Below are positions 1 to 13,192 of a stretch of DNA of 64,000 nucleotides, in pieces. Every line of letters starts with the position of its first letter. The stretch's first letter is position 1. Made by a program: the position numbers and the translations under genes. The notes beneath the pieces were generated by a model that made no database searches, had not been told where the DNA came from, and was given only the letters and a program-made list of their open reading frames with translations. Origin of the DNA: Chelonoidis abingdonii (lineage: Eukaryota; Chordata; Testudines; Testudinidae); contig NC_133770.1 of the NCBI RefSeq assembly GCF_003597395.2, positions 86,758,588-86,822,587 of the forward strand. The letters run 5' to 3'.

Positions 1-1
1 A

Positions 2-480
2 ACCCATATCCCTATCTTGGCACCGGAGAACCAAGCCAGTGAGTACATAAACTGCAAGGGGTATTTTTCAATGGTGCTGCAAACACTGGTGGATCATAAG
101 GAATGTTTCACCAACATCAGTGTGGGATGTCCAGGAAAGGTACATGATGCTCGCATCTTCAGGAACTCGTGTCTGTTTCAAAAGCTGTAGGAAGGGACAT
201 CCCAGACCAGAAAATAATCATTGGGGATGTTAAAATACCTATAGTTATCCTTGGAGACCCAGCCTACCCCTTAATGCCATGGCTCATAAAGCTGTACACA
301 GGCAGCCTGGACAGTAGTAAGGAGCTGTTCAACTATAGGCTGAGCAAGAGCAGAATGGTCGTAGAATGTGCCTTTGGACATTTAAAAGTGAGCTGGCGCA
401 GTTTACTGACTTGGATAGACCTCAGCGAAACCAATATTCCCATAGTTATTACTGCTTGCTGTGCGCTCCACAATATCTGA
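2..480 (+). pseudogene. Harbinger (HARBI1-like) DDE transposase, C-terminal part, frameshifted
   Basis: The frame starting at base 2 reads THIPILAP, then GYFSMVLQTLVDH and KVHDARIFRNS, which match the DDE_Tnp_4 nuclease fold of Harbinger transposases. It meets a stop at 188-190. The homology continues in the next frame with VILGDPAYPLMPWL, which holds the second catalytic aspartate, and RMVVECAFGHLK, which holds the catalytic glutamate. It ends at CCALHNI and a stop. The first catalytic aspartate would lie just upstream of base 1. The frame change between about 165 and 230 makes this a pseudogene in this copy. The family assignment is secure because two of the three catalytic motifs and their spacing are visible. 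Confidence 0.88.
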
Positions 481-704
481 GAGAGTAAGGGGTAGATGTT
501 TATGGCAGGGTGGGAGGTTGAGGCAAATCGCCTGGCCGCTGATTATGCGCAGCCAGACACCAGGGCAGTTAGCAGAGTACAGGAGGGCGTGGTGCGCATC
601 AGAGAAGCTTTGAAAACCAGTTGCATGACTGGCCAGGCTATGGTGTGAAAGTTCTGTTTGTTTCTCCTTGATGAGCCACCCCATCCGCCACTCTACTTCC
701 CTGT

Positions 705-2272
705 AAACTAACCACCCTCCCCTCCCTGTAGCGGTGCTCTGTACTCATGCTGCCTTTCCTGAACCTTAGCCATACTCTGGAGCATAGCAGTTTGTTCCTC
801 CAGTAGGCTCTGCATTGCCTCTTGCCTTCTGTCACCAAGCTGATGCCACCTATCATTTTCAGCCCGCCACTTATTATCTTCAGCCCGCCACCTGTCCTCA
901 CATTTGTACTGTGCTTTCCTGGACTCTGACATTGTCTGCCTCCATGCATTCCGCTGGGCTCTTTCAGTGTGGGAGGACTGAATGAGCTCAGAGAACATTT
1001 CATCGCGAGTGTCTTTTTTCGCCTTCTAATCTTTGCTAGCCTCTGGGAAGGAGAAAATAGTGTGAGCACTGAAACATTTGCAGCTGGTGGAGGAAAAAAA
1101 AAGGGAGAGTGGTAGTTAAAAAGACATTTTAGAGAACAATGGGTAGACTCTTCGTTTAAAATGGGTTGGCAATTTAAAAGGAGGGACTGCGGTTTTCAGG
1201 TTAACATGCAGCACAAACCCAGCTAGCCCCACCCCTCCCCACAATTCTCTGGGATGATCGCTTCACCCCTCCCCCCACCGCGTGACTAACAGCAGGAAAT
1301 ATTTCTGTTCAGCCACAGGCAAACAGCCAAGCAGGACGGGCACCTCTGAATGTCCCCTTAATAAAATCAGCCTATTTGAACCAGGTGACCAGGAATATCA
1401 CTCTCCTGAGGATAACAGAGAGAACGGACGTTGTTTGAATGCCAGCAAACACCGGTATCATACGTGGTGTTATGCAGTGATTCCAGACTACGTGCTACTG
1501 GCCTGGTGTGGTAAAGTGTCCTACCATGGAGGATGGAATAAGGCTGCCCTCCCCAGAAACCTTTTGCAAAGGCTTTGGGAGTACATCCAGGAGAGCTTTA
1601 TGGAAATGTCTCTGGAGGATTTCCACTCCACCCCCAGACACGTTAACAGAATTTTCCAGTAGCTGTACTGGCCGCGAATGACAGGGCAAATTAATCATTA
1701 AACACGCTTGCTTTTAAACCATGTATAATATTTACAAAGATACACTTACCAGAGGTGCCTGGCAGGTCCAGGAGGCAGCCTTGGGTGGGTTCGGGGGGTA
1801 CTGACTCCAGGTCCAAGGTGAGAAACAGTTCCTGGCTGTTGGGGAAAATGGTTTCTCCACTTGTATGCTGTGAGCTCTCTTCCTCATCCCCAAAACCCGC
1901 ACCACTTTTGTGTGCTACTCCACTGATGGAGTCAAAGCACAGCGGTGGGGTAGTTGTAGGGGCACCTCCTAGAATGGCATGCAGCTCATTATAGAAGTGG
2001 CATGCCTGGGGCTCTGACCCGGAGCGGCCGTTTGCCTCTCTGTTTTTTTGGTAGGCATGCCTCAGCTCCTTAAGTTTCATGCGGCACTGCTGTGGGTCCC
2101 TGCTATAGCTTCTGTCCTTCATGCCCTTGGAGATTTTTTGAAATGTTTGGGCATTGTGTCTTTTGGAACGGAGTTCTGATAGCATGGATTCATCTCCCCA
2201 TACAGTGATCAGATCCCATACCTCCCGTTCAGTCCATGCTGGGGCTCTTTTGCGATTCTGGGACTCCATCAT
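705..2272 (-). pseudogene. Harbinger Myb/SANT-like DNA-binding protein, two exons, one in-frame stop
   Basis: Exon 1 (about 1750-2272) starts MMESQNRKRAPAWTEREV and carries a Myb/SANT-like trihelix domain (WTEREVWDLITVWGDE, then CRMKLKELRHAYQKNRE), followed by an acidic spacer. It ends at a consensus donor (gtaagtgta; plus strand 1741-1749). Exon 2 (about 705-1042) follows an acceptor with a pyrimidine tract (ttctccttcccag). It encodes a charged, probably coiled-coil tail (DEMFSELIQSS, then RKAQYKCEDRWRAE and LLEEQTAMLQSMAKVQERQ). The splice phases agree. A single in-frame TAG at 1026-1028 falls six codons into exon 2, so this copy would make a truncated protein. This is the usual partner gene of vertebrate Harbinger transposases. 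Confidence 0.8.
1282..1662 (+). other. 126-codon plus-strand ORF inside the intron of the Harbinger Myb gene
   Basis: The frame runs antisense within the intron between the two Myb exons (1043-1749). It is open for 126 codons and includes GKQPSRTGTSECPL and SLEDFHSTPRHVNRIFQ. I do not recognise a domain. It may be a chance frame, an alternative exon or a remnant of another transposon protein. Confidence 0.3.
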
Positions 2273-2653
2273 GGTCACCTCTGCTGATGAGATCTGCACT
2301 CACCCGCAGATCACCACGCTGGCCAAACAAGAAATGAGATTCAAAAGTTTGTGGGCCTTTTCCTGTCTACCTGGCTACTGCATCAGAGTTGAAAGTGCTG
2401 TCCAGAGCGGTCACAATGGAGCATTCTGGGATAGTTCCCGGAGACCAATACTGTCGAATTGCGACCACAATACCTCAAATTCAACCTGGCAAGGTTGATT
2501 TCAATGCTAATCCCCTCGTCGGGGGAGGAGTACAGAAATTGATTTTAGGAGCCCTTTAAGTCAAAAAATGGCTTCGTCGTGTGGACAGGTGCAGGGTTAA
2601 ATCGATCTAATGCTGGTAAATTCGACCTAAACTCATAATGTAGACTAGGGCTT

Positions 2654-5219
2654 AGATAGGCACATGCACAATTCCATGAGTCATTAATTATATGGGAGTT
2701 TAAGGATGATAATCTGGAGGGAAGTCCCAGTTCCCTTTCCTAACTTTTGAAGGATGCCAGAGAAGCCAGTTGTTTTGTTTCAAAATACTACCTGTTTCCC
2801 AAAACGAAGTTCACAAACAAGTATTTCCACCTCAAGAAAAGTTACACAGATGCAGATATAATTCCTCATAACAATCTGTTAGTTCTCATAGGCTAAGTAT
2901 GTGCTCTTGTAAGCAATGTTGGACAAGGCACTTTTCCCTCTAAGTCAATATTAAACCCCAGTGCTGAGTTGGAGTGCTGCTGGAGTGCCCAGTGCTGCTG
3001 GGGATGCTACTTTATGGATGATCTATACACACAAAGAAAAAAGTGACTTCTTCTAGCCATTAAAAATCCGACCACACTTTTCACAAGAATGGATGTGGCA
3101 ATGTTGTGGGCAGATTCCAATTTGAATCGTTATATTTATTTTACCTAATTTCCCTTTAATTTAAATTAGATAATTTATTCTTCACTTCCTGTTCCAAAGT
3201 GTGTAGTTTTGCTAATCAGTTTGAGATTCACACTAGAAGTTCCTGTATTTTAGTGATGTAAGTGCTATTCTATTTATAAAACACACTCAATAACAACAAA
3301 ATACATGTACATGTTTTTAAAAACACAGTATCTGTATAAAAAAGAAAATCCAAAGCAAACCCTCCCATTCAATTCACCGTCAGACAAGTCTCAGAAAGAT
3401 TTGCTCTGCCCCACAGGTCAACCAACTATGGCTGTTTTGCACCAGTGAGCAAGTTAATTACAGTCAAGAGCCTGTAACAAGGATGCCCTGGCTATTAGAA
3501 TAGAGAATTTTCTGGTTCTGCATTAAGTGTTACTGGAATTGATTAGTTAGTGCTTGCTCTATAACCTTCCGCAAAAATTGAAGATTAAAGCTAAAAAGCC
3601 TTTCCGCTCATACACAACCCAAAATTAGAATCATTCTGCAGTCTAATGTTGAGAAAACAATATTTATGAATGTGCATAATGAATTCCAAGTAGCTTCTTC
3701 ACAATCTCACCACAAGAAAATGGTTTGAAGCTGCCTCTCCTTCTGCCACAGCTCTGGTTGAGTAAGCATTAACATCACCCTCAACTAACAACTATGCCAA
3801 AGAAAAACAAGAATAAAATTTGATTGCAGAGACAATAATAATCCCATTGGACAGAGATCGAAACAAGATGTGAGAATAAAAAAAATAATGAACATATTTA
3901 ATACAGACCTTGAGTGATAGCGTCTGGTACACTAGAGCAGCTTTGCACTGGCTCAACATGCATGCCCCTTGTTTAGGGGGAATCTTTGGGTGATATAAGC
4001 CACAGTGGTTATGTCTCATCACTCCCTGCAGCTGGAGCAGGGGGCATGACTGGGCCCAGGGATGCATACCTGGGAAATCCATGCACCTTGACAATACCAG
4101 GCTGCTGCAGTGGCCCCCTGAGGGCCACTGGCATCCCAAATAAATTAGAACAGCCCTAAGATGCACTAGTATGTTCTGGTGGATCCTGCCTAACTAAGGA
4201 GCAGCCACAGGATTGGTATGCAAAACTGGCTGAAGGGCTCATTTACACACAAGTCCAATAGCTGCTCCAAGCTGCAGCAGATGATCTGGCCTTTTAATTT
4301 TCCTAAGGGGGGGGGGAATCAAGGTACTCCCCAGAAATGTGACTAATATAAAGATAGAGTTAAAGGATTTAAGTCTTCAAGGAGCAGAATTGTCAATAGA
4401 TTAATGTCTTTTTGGTCCCAGGTTATTTTAGAATGAATCGCTCAAGTGTAGCTTTTCCAAAACTCCCATCTCTTTAAACTTCTCAGCAATTCCACTTTAA
4501 CCCTTCAAAGGTCTCCCACAATAAGCAAGGGACTGAATTTGAGCCTTCAAGCAGCCAGAAAATGCATCTTATTATGTTGGACATAGAATATTTCCTCCAC
4601 TGTATCTCTACTTTGTTAAATCTCTAGTATCCAACTTGGTGCTTTACTCTTTTGCACTGGGGGGTGGGGGAGAGTAAAGGGAGAATGTGGAAGACTTGTA
4701 TGAGAGATAAGGGCCATCCCTGAACTCGCTCTCAGACAGGACTGCAAACAAAAAAACTCATTCTGGTGTGGATGTACTGCTGTGGAGCTATTCTATAATT
4801 CAGTGTGAAATGCTGGTAGCAATTGTTTTTTGAGCTCTTTCATAAGTACATGATGAACTATGAAGGTGATAAAGTTATCCGGGGGGAACAAGTTGTTCTT
4901 AAAATGGGTACATGAGGGTACATGGGGTTTTAAGAGTTAAAAATAAAAATGTCATACTTTAGATATTTTTGTTTATAATACTTGCTACAACTATATGTGT
5001 GAGAACAAATAAAAATTACTTTTTAAAAAGTACATTTTTATTGAATCTACTGATGCACTAGCCATGCTAGTGTTTAGCTATAAGGTATCAGACACTGAAT
5101 TGCTAATAGCCTCCTGTAAATATATGCTGAAATGAAAGAGGCTTACTTTGAATCTCCAAATAAACTCACAATTCCTCTTTACTCATGTTTTATCAGAGAG
5201 GTGTCAGTGCAAAAATCAG
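2654..5219. other. AT-rich presumed ULK4 intron, nothing recognised
   Basis: No coding segment or complete transposon was identified. Runs of A or T and a poly-G stretch near 4306-4315 are present. The segment 3900-4200 is richer in G and C than its surroundings and may be an unidentified old repeat. Confidence 0.4.
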
Positions 5220-5585
5220 TAGGGCCGCCCAGAGAATTCAGGGGGCCTGGGATCTTCGGCAGCGGGGGGCCCCAGCTGCCTAATTGCAGCCAAAGACCTG
5301 GCATTTTGGCGGAGGGTCCTGGGGCGGAAGGACCCCCCACCGTGGGTCTTTGGGGTACTTTGGCAGCGGGTCCTGGGGCATAAGGACCCCCCGCCATCAA
5401 ATTGCTGCCAAAGACCCGGAGCGGAAGAAGCTCCGGAGGGCCCGGGCCCCGCAAGAGTTTTCCAGGAGCCCTGGAGCAAGTGAAGAAGCCCACTCCAGGG
5501 CCCCTAAAAAACTCTCGTGGGGGCCCCTGTGGGGCCCGAGGCCCAGGGCAAATTGCCCCACTTGCCCCCCCCCCGGGCGGCCCTG
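5220..5585. mobile_element. GC-rich non-autonomous hAT-type MITE with 8-bp target duplication
   Basis: A 366-bp G+C-rich block stands out from AT-rich flanks. Its ends are inverted copies: tagggccgccc on the left and gggcggccctg on the right. It is flanked by aaaatcag (5212-5219) and aaaagcag (5586-5593), 7 of 8 bases identical, which is the target-duplication length of hAT transposons. The interior has repeated ggggcc and ttggc motifs. The overlapping open frames on both strands are composition artefacts. A shorter relative is nested in the DIRS copy at 43261-43413. Confidence 0.75.
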
Positions 5586-8500
5586 AAAAGCAGTCATTTA
5601 CCAATGGCCTCAGTATGATTACTGACCCAGAACAGAGTTCTTACGCTCATTCCTGATCAGTTCTGGGGTTTTGTTTTGTTTTTGTTTTTTTAAATTGTAC
5701 AGGATTGCAAGAAACTAATAGTTTGTCTTTTAACAGTTCCAAACCACAAAAGCAAGTTTCTACATTAACAAGCCTAGACTGGGAAAAATTGACAACCTCA
5801 CTAATCCAAAATAATTTCTATTTTAATTAATTTGTTTTCAAAAATTGCTTACTTTACACAATTCAAATCTTTGTAATTTATTTAGAAAGGATGGAGTTTA
5901 TTTATTTATTTTTTAAAGTATTCCTCTCTATGCTGGAATCAAAGTATATTCTCAGATTTGCCCTCCATCTCTCACTCCAATTTCTCACTATGTCTTGTCA
6001 CTTTACTCTCTTTAATATTTCCAAAATGTTGACCATTCCATATATATATTTTAATAGTAATAAATAATAAAATCAAATAATAAGCGTGTTTTTACATAAG
6101 GATTACTGTAATCCACTAAAGTCTACAGCAGAACAGTTGCTTAGTGATGACACACACAAGCAAAAGAACAGGAAAGTTGCTTATCTTAAAATTAGTGGCA
6201 TAGCATACGCATTATCTGTCCCCATCATTCCATATTCATGATAATGGAGTAATTGCCCGGTGTTAATTAAGCAAAACAAGAAGAAAACATAAAAGCAAGT
6301 AAAATCTCTTAAGTGGGAAAAGAGATATCCTTGTTGCAGCTTATACATGCCACAGTTTGTGTTCTGCATGTACTAAATAGCAGCAACATAAAACCTCTAC
6401 CTTAGTGGGATTGTATTGGCTTCCTGTTTCTTTGAGTACTAAATATAAAATTGTCTCTTATTTTTAAACACACATCGTAAATACTTTGGCTTCTCACTAG
6501 AAATGTCTGAATATTTTTGTATGTAAAGCTTTTTGCTATGTAAAATCTTCTGGCATTTTACCCCCCAAAATATGATTTCCATTGCACAATATAGTTGTTG
6601 TGGTTGAAATCTGTTTGTTTATATTTTTGCCAAATATGAACAGAACTTTTCCCTTAGATAAAAATCTAAGCTTGGCTTTGACCAAAAGAGACTTTTAAAA
6701 TAAAACTTCTCTCATGAGCCTGGCCCCTCTTCACAGCTGGTTCTTATCTTCCTTGATTTTCTAATATCATAGTAGATTCTTGACCTCCTGGGGTTAAATC
6801 TTGCCCCTCTGACTTCAACAGTACCACAATTTCATCCCTGATGAGCTAATCTATGTTGTTTGCAACATTGTAGATGCACAGTCAGAATGGCTGAAAACCC
6901 AAGACTTAGACTATTTGTGAAAATTGGGAACTGTAGCAGATTACACTACACCACACCATTCCAGGCTGACAAATGACAGGAAAAGTACCCAGATATACAT
7001 TGCTATCCATCTCAGTATTTCCAGGATTGTTCCAATTTTGATGTGGAGATCAAGTTAAATAGTGATTTTCTTCTAGCCTCTGCCTATAAATCTGACCCCT
7101 TGGAAATAAGATTTTCCTTGAGTCTACATTGTAGGTTGCAAAAGAATTATAATGTTACTATCATTAATTTCAGTTTGTGCAATGATGTGTTTTTATATGG
7201 ACACATTGATGAGTAATCAGAGACTTTCCTGTTCAACTCAGTGTGAAACCATCCATCACTAAGGGCTCAAATCAGAAAATAAAAATATGCCGGTTTCCAT
7301 ACTGTGGAAACCCACACAAAGTCAGAGAAGCTATGATTAGTGAACCTGATGGGCTGCAGATGCCAGATACAGTTTTGACCATATTAATAACATGCTGTGA
7401 ATTTTACAGACCTCCCTTTCTGGTATGTGTAGTAAGTAAAACTGTTAACTTCAGAAACCCGCTGTGATCATTGCTATGAATAACAACTGGTCATGTGCTC
7501 AGAGGCAAAAGAACCTAGGACTTTGGGGAAAATCTTAATAGAAACTCAATAAAAGGCTTAAGAAAAAATGCAAATGTTCTTTTCAAGAAATGTGCTCCTG
7601 GAATGTCTATGTAAATCACAGTATTCATTTATAAAACTCTTGACATCAAAGGAAATAAAACAGTGCCGTTTAATTATGGTCAAGTGGTTAGATTAATTTT
7701 TGCTAAACCTCACCTTCATATCTCAAATTTCAGAAATTACACTGAATTGAAACACTTTTCATTTCAATCACTTCATCTTACTTCAATAACTTTAAAAAAA
7801 ATATTATGCTCCAAAAATTCTTCAGTTTAAAGTAAAGTTCACTAGTTATCACAAATGGAACAGATGAAAGAGTCTGGCAAAATTAAGTCCCCTTATGAAT
7901 TCTAAAACATTTACTATATAGCTTTTTTGTTGTTAAAGGACATTATTACTTTTTTGATGTTTTTGCCAGGAATTGACTGTATATTTTGGCAACACAGGAA
8001 TCTGTTGCTAATGGCACATTTTCAACTAAATTGAAATAGCAGCTGTTCAAAGATCAATATTAACTTAATATTTACTTTATTAGAAGAAAAGGTTAAGACT
8101 ACTAAGATTTGTATCCAATTAAAAATATAAAAGCAAAAAAACCTTTTGATTTAGTGTTTCTCAGGTTCACAAGGCTTTTCAGAGAGGGAATACAACAAAA
8201 TATTAATCTCTCTTATATCCAAACTTCACTAAAATGTTGAACTTACATTAAACAAAAATTGTATAGACGTTTGTAAAAGACAATGTTCATATTCAGGTTA
8301 TGCTTTAACAAAAAGTTATTCTGATTTTTTCCAGAATTATAAAATAATCTAGGATAAGACTGTTCTGTACATACACACACACAAAATAAAGACTTAGTTA
8401 TAGTGGTGCCCAGTAGCGTCATTAGATGAGAATTTAAGGATCTGTTAATATTTGCATTGTGTGTGTAATTGTTCTCAGAGGCTTTTGTTTTTAATTTGAC

Positions 8501-10977
8501 TATTTGAAACTTTACAGTTGCACTTCAAAGCCTGAAACTCAGACAAATGTTTACAGTCCACATTTGAATCTATTTCCTTAAGTGTAAAATTATCAAAATC
8601 AGTTAAATAATTTTGCTTAGTTAGAGAGAAGCAAACTTATAGGCAGCTCTTCATGACTTTTGGCCATATGATAACTAAAAAAAATATAATGCAACATCTT
8701 GTAACTCTTACTAGCGCTCGATATCCTTACATAGATAATCCTATTCCTAGAACTACCTGAGCAAGTAAAGATGGCACGATTAGGCTCTCTAATAGCATAA
8801 TTAAAATGAAACTTTGTGGGCAATCAGTCTTTAACGTGAACTGAGCTCTTTTATTCTTATCCATAAGAGATGATCAGCGCATCATAAGGGATGAGAGAGC
8901 ACTGATCAAGGGAGCTGTCATGTTGCCACTGACCATGAAACAGACCCAAGCTAACAAATAAGCCACCTTCTGCCACCAACTTCCCACATGCTTAAAGTAA
9001 TATATTGTTAGTTAATGACACATCCTGATCCAGTAGAGTGGTTTTGTAAAGGTGACATAAAAGTACAATTTTAAAAAACAACTTTATAGACTTGTGGGCT
9101 AAATGCCCTAAATAAGTGTAAAGGAACCTTTAAGTTTTTCAAACTAATTGATTTCAGACTTATCTTTATTTCTTTTTAAATCTCCTAAAGAACAGGATAT
9201 AACAGAGCAAAGAGACAGCCTGAAGGACATTATTTAAAAGAACCAAACCTCTTCCCACAAACCAATATTTTATGGTGTGGCAAGTCCTGTCTTACTTATT
9301 CTATTCGTTACACAATATGTTCTTGGTGAAGAAGAAGAGAGACTACTGACAGATAGAGAAAGGGCTGATCTGATAGAGAGAGAAGGCAGGGACAGGCTTG
9401 GTCTGGACTAAATGGAAGAGTGCCAGATGAGAAGGAAAGGGTCCTATCTCATGGCCTAGTGATCACCTCTCCAAAAAAAAATTACTGAAATTATTTTGTT
9501 TAGCTGTCCCATCCCCATGAAATCTCTCTCTGTGATGGGAAAACAGAGGCACAAGTCTCTGGAAGGGAAGGGAGGAAGCCTCAGAAGGTACTATGCCAAT
9601 AATTTAATAAGCAGAGGGCTCCATTTCTGCACAGCCTAAAATCTCCACAGAGAAATGTGTCATTGAGCAATTCTTAAATGTTAAAAAATAACAAACAACA
9701 CAGCTGAGGAAATTTCCATGGGGGAGGTAGGAAGAGAAGGATCTTGGTTAACGTGGAGTTGAAACGATAGATATCTACCAATTACCTGAGAAGACATTCT
9801 TAGGTATTGTGTTACCTGATATTTTGTAGGATTTAAACCTTTTTCCAATCTATCATTTTTGGAATGGGAGGTGGAAACTGAAATTTTGCTCTCTATTTTA
9901 AAATTTGCAGGAGATAAATAAAACCAACGAGTTAAGATTACTTGTATATATGTATGTGTTTTTAATCTACTCCTGAAAGGCAGAGTTTCTAGGGAAAAGC
10001 GACTAGGATGCTAGTTGTAGGCTTTGGAATTTGTCAAATATCCAATCCAGGTTTGGTGCTGCAAGACAGAGGACATAAGACCAATGATATAAAAAGGCCT
10101 GTCTTGTGCTAAGAAAACCTAGTTTCTCTCAATGTGGCGAGAATCTCAAGATTTGATCCTATTGTTGAGTTAAATGGGTCCTGTACCTAAACATTCTCCA
10201 ATATTAGTGAGCAAACCAGATAGGGTTGCTCATTATCAGGAGCCTCTCCAAATATTTGTTTAAATTAATTGCAATAACTCAGAGAGCACAGAAAAAACAA
10301 AAGCTCTAATTTAGAAGCTAACAGGTCATTTTTAAAAGATTAACACATTTTTTAAACTAGAATATGTAATAGCTAACCATTTGGGAGATCAGCATAAAGT
10401 GCTTTTTTAGACAATAAATATAAGCATTCATTCATCAATTCAATATGGAAGCAAGGAACAAACACTTTATAGTTTTTGGTTCAAGTGTAAAGAGAATATT
10501 GTTTGTTTATGAATATTTTGTAATCTAAATGGTTCCTTTTCACATAGAAGTTTTTAAAATAGCTGATACCAGGAGCTTTGGATTAAATAGAGTATCTCTT
10601 GACTCAAAAGCAATTATTTCAACGTTCAACTCTAAAAGTAAAAGGTCAAACTCTACTATCGTGGCTTATAAAATCAAGGACTAGGAAAAGTGCATTCCAC
10701 AATGGGTTGGAATGTAAACAAATTTAAAAGCAAACATCATGATATGTGAGAAGAGGATCAACCCACTACTAATAGTGAGGATGAAATGTGCATTTAATGT
10801 CTCTAAATGGATAATGCATGGGTAAGAAAAGTGGAGTAAATGAAGTTTGAAAATTAGCCCATTCTTGGGTGGTTTCAAAGACATCATTATGAAGAGTTAT
10901 TCTAAGTAATCAAGACAGTCTACTGTGTGTACAAGGTTGATACATCATCTTCAAAGCTACTAAATTTGTAACACTCA
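5586..10977. other. AT-rich presumed intron, no gene recognised
   Basis: About 5.4 kb with no exon or complete transposon that I can support. Short phrases near 6780-6850 resemble very old palindromic MITE debris (for example ggttaaatcttgcccct). Confidence 0.4.
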
Positions 10978-11238
10978 GGCCTTGTCTATACTACAGGGGA
11001 AATTTGATCTGAGCTACGCAATTTGAGTTACGTGACTAGCATAACTCAAATCAACACAGCTTAGACCTACTTACCACAGGGGCCACACTACCTGACTACT
11101 CTCTCTATCCAATGAAGTACAGGAATCAGTGGGAGATAATCTGCGATCAATTTAGCAGGTCTTCATTAGACCTGCTAAATCGATCACAAATGCATCGATA
11201 GCCACTCATCAATCCCCTGGTAAAATGCAGACAAGCCC
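10978..11238. mobile_element. Harbinger-type MITE
   Basis: The ends are imperfect inverted repeats: ggccttgtctatactac with a following ggg tract on the left, and the complement of gggcttgtctgcattttacc on the right. The interior contains the self-complementary pair tttagcaggtcttcat and agacctgctaaatcgatc around 11150-11183. The end sequence (cttgtctacact type) matches Harbinger-derived MITEs elsewhere in the window. A target duplication is not clear. Confidence 0.65.
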
Positions 11239-13080
11239 TTTGAAATGGAAGATTTCTGAACATTTGTCTGTTCTGCCACGTGCCTCCTTGGGGTTGTCTC
11301 TACTCTCTGTGTGGGATGTGTGTTGGAATTGGGAAGGATCCTTGCCTCCCTCCTTCACTGCCAGCCTCATGGTGGACCTACATAAAGACCAGAGACAATC
11401 TAGCCTACTATGTCCACATGATGTGATATCGATGGAAGGGATGTCCATGGTAAGATGACACAAAGACGTTTCCTATCCATTTCACTTTCTAAAATCTGTT
11501 CAATCATTTCAGAAGATGTATTATGGAAGTACTCGTTGCAGCTCATTAGTTAAGGCTAAGTTTCATACTTGAGGCAGACATTCAACCTTTGTTATGTATG
11601 AAGACTACAGTGTATTTCCCCCAAACTTACAGAGCTTACTCTTTGGGCACAGAATTTCTGAGAACCGACAAATAAAATCTACTAATTTATTTTAAAATAG
11701 GTCCGTTAAAATTTTCACATCTGTTACCAGACACCCTTTCCTCCCTTTTTTTCCCTTAATGACCTTAAGAACAGAATAATAGGCAGTGTTCCCAACTCTT
11801 GTAATTTCACTGGGAATTTCACAATATCTGATGTTTTTCTGAATGCCTCAGCTCCTGGAGGCATATAAGTAGGTGAGAATCTCAGCTCAGCTCATGTATG
11901 CAAATAATAATCAACATCCCATATTTAAAAAGTACATTAGCATAGAGTTAAGACACAGTATACCAGTTTAGGTTAACAAAAATATTATGGTGCAATTTTT
12001 CCAAAAGGAAGAATTCTAAAACCAGAAAATTAAGAGTAAAAGATAAAAGAAATCCAAACATATTAAGGTGTAGGGCACCCAAACGTAGCTCTGCCTTGTA
12101 GAGACATCACAAGAGATAAAAAGAAAGGGGGGAAAAAAAGTCTGTCTTTAAAAATCAGTTTAATCTAATCTAGGTCTACAAATACTATTATTCATTCATC
12201 AGAATTGCATGTTATTATTACCAGGCAAAATTAAGGCTGTATTTTTCCAGTGGTGAAATCTTCAGTATTTTTATTGCAGAAGCATGGGGTAGTATAATAT
12301 TTACTGTAAATGCATAGGACAAATACTCTCAGCACCACCAAGTTTGCACTGGAAAAGACCACGCTAACAAAATCTTGCTGTGAACCCACAATGGAGTCCA
12401 GGTCAAGTCCACAGCTTCTACTGAATGTAGGCAAAGCAGGAGGCAGCTAAAGCATACGGAGCAGTTGACTTACAAAAAGTAACTTACAAGCTGGGGAGTC
12501 CAGGACCATGTGGAATTAATAAATTCCACTGGGTCCCTGCTGCCTGCCTTTACCTGACTCTGCATGTTACGTGATTCTCCCGACACATCCGGTACTCTGC
12601 AGAATTTAGGAACTCTTCAAAGTATCCTGTCCCCTGGCTCACAATGCACGTCAAACATTTAAAAAAATGCATAAAACTAAGGGAATTCCCAGACAAAATG
12701 CATCACTAAGATGGAGAGAAGGGTGAAAATATATCTATCACTTAAGCATAGAAAGCCTTATAAGAATGCCAAAAAGCAACAATTAGAAAATGACAAAATT
12801 CAGTAAGAGGTGCTTCTGTGCATTTTTACTTTTTAGATGTCATCCCTGTGGCATGCATACTCACATCTGGGGGGCACAGAGGCCCTTGAAGAAGTAGTAA
12901 GGAAATAGCAGCCACATAATGTTAACTGTGCACTACAATGATGCCATCTTTCCTTCTTGTTTTTTCCATAATTACATTGTAAAATGCATTCTATGAGAAT
13001 GAGACATTAAGGGCCTTAAGTCATCTACAGCTGTGGGCTGCAGATATCTAAAGTTGTGAAAAGCCACTGTATCACTACAG
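11239..13080. other. Presumed intron, nothing recognised
   Basis: AT-rich sequence. No domain-bearing frame, no splice-site pair with coding content and no complete repeat were identified. Confidence 0.35.
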
Positions 13081-13192
13081 GCCTCAATTCAGCAAGGTAG
13101 TTAAGCACATAAGCAGCCTCATTGAAATCAGTGAGACTACTCACATGCTTGAAAGTTAGATTTATGCTTAACTACCTTGATGAACTGGGGCT
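13081..13192. repeat. Ancient palindromic MITE
   Basis: The left arm (cctcaattcagcaaggtagt) is the inverted, diverged copy of the right arm (actaccttgatgaactgggg). The centre contains tgaaatcagtgagactactc. This hairpin-like layout marks an old non-autonomous DNA transposon. Similar debris occurs at 29110-29180, 49730-49815, 50190-50290 and 60457-60583. Confidence 0.55.

Larger units (their letters stand above)
1..2653. mobile_element. PIF/Harbinger DNA transposon, two-gene, left part cut by window edge
   Basis: This is a degraded but recognisable autonomous Harbinger element. A DDE transposase lies on the plus strand at 2-480 and a Myb/SANT-like DNA-binding protein lies on the minus strand at 705-2272, so the two genes converge. 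The right end near 2635-2653 contains a terminal-repeat-like segment (taatgtagactagggct) resembling Harbinger MITE ends. The left end is outside the window. In this superfamily the transposase cuts and joins DNA, and the Myb-like partner helps bind the ends and bring the transposase into the nucleus. The transposase is frameshifted, so the copy should not be autonomous. Confidence 0.85.

Noticed and set aside
5179..5656. Several overlapping Pro/Gly-rich ORFs on both strands
   Set aside because: They lie over a GC-rich MITE with inverted ends and target duplication; the open frames come from base composition.
8617..8823. A minus-strand ORF tested as the missing ULK4 exon
   Set aside because: The translation lacks the expected helical ULK4 sequence and has no acceptor/donor pair in phase 2.
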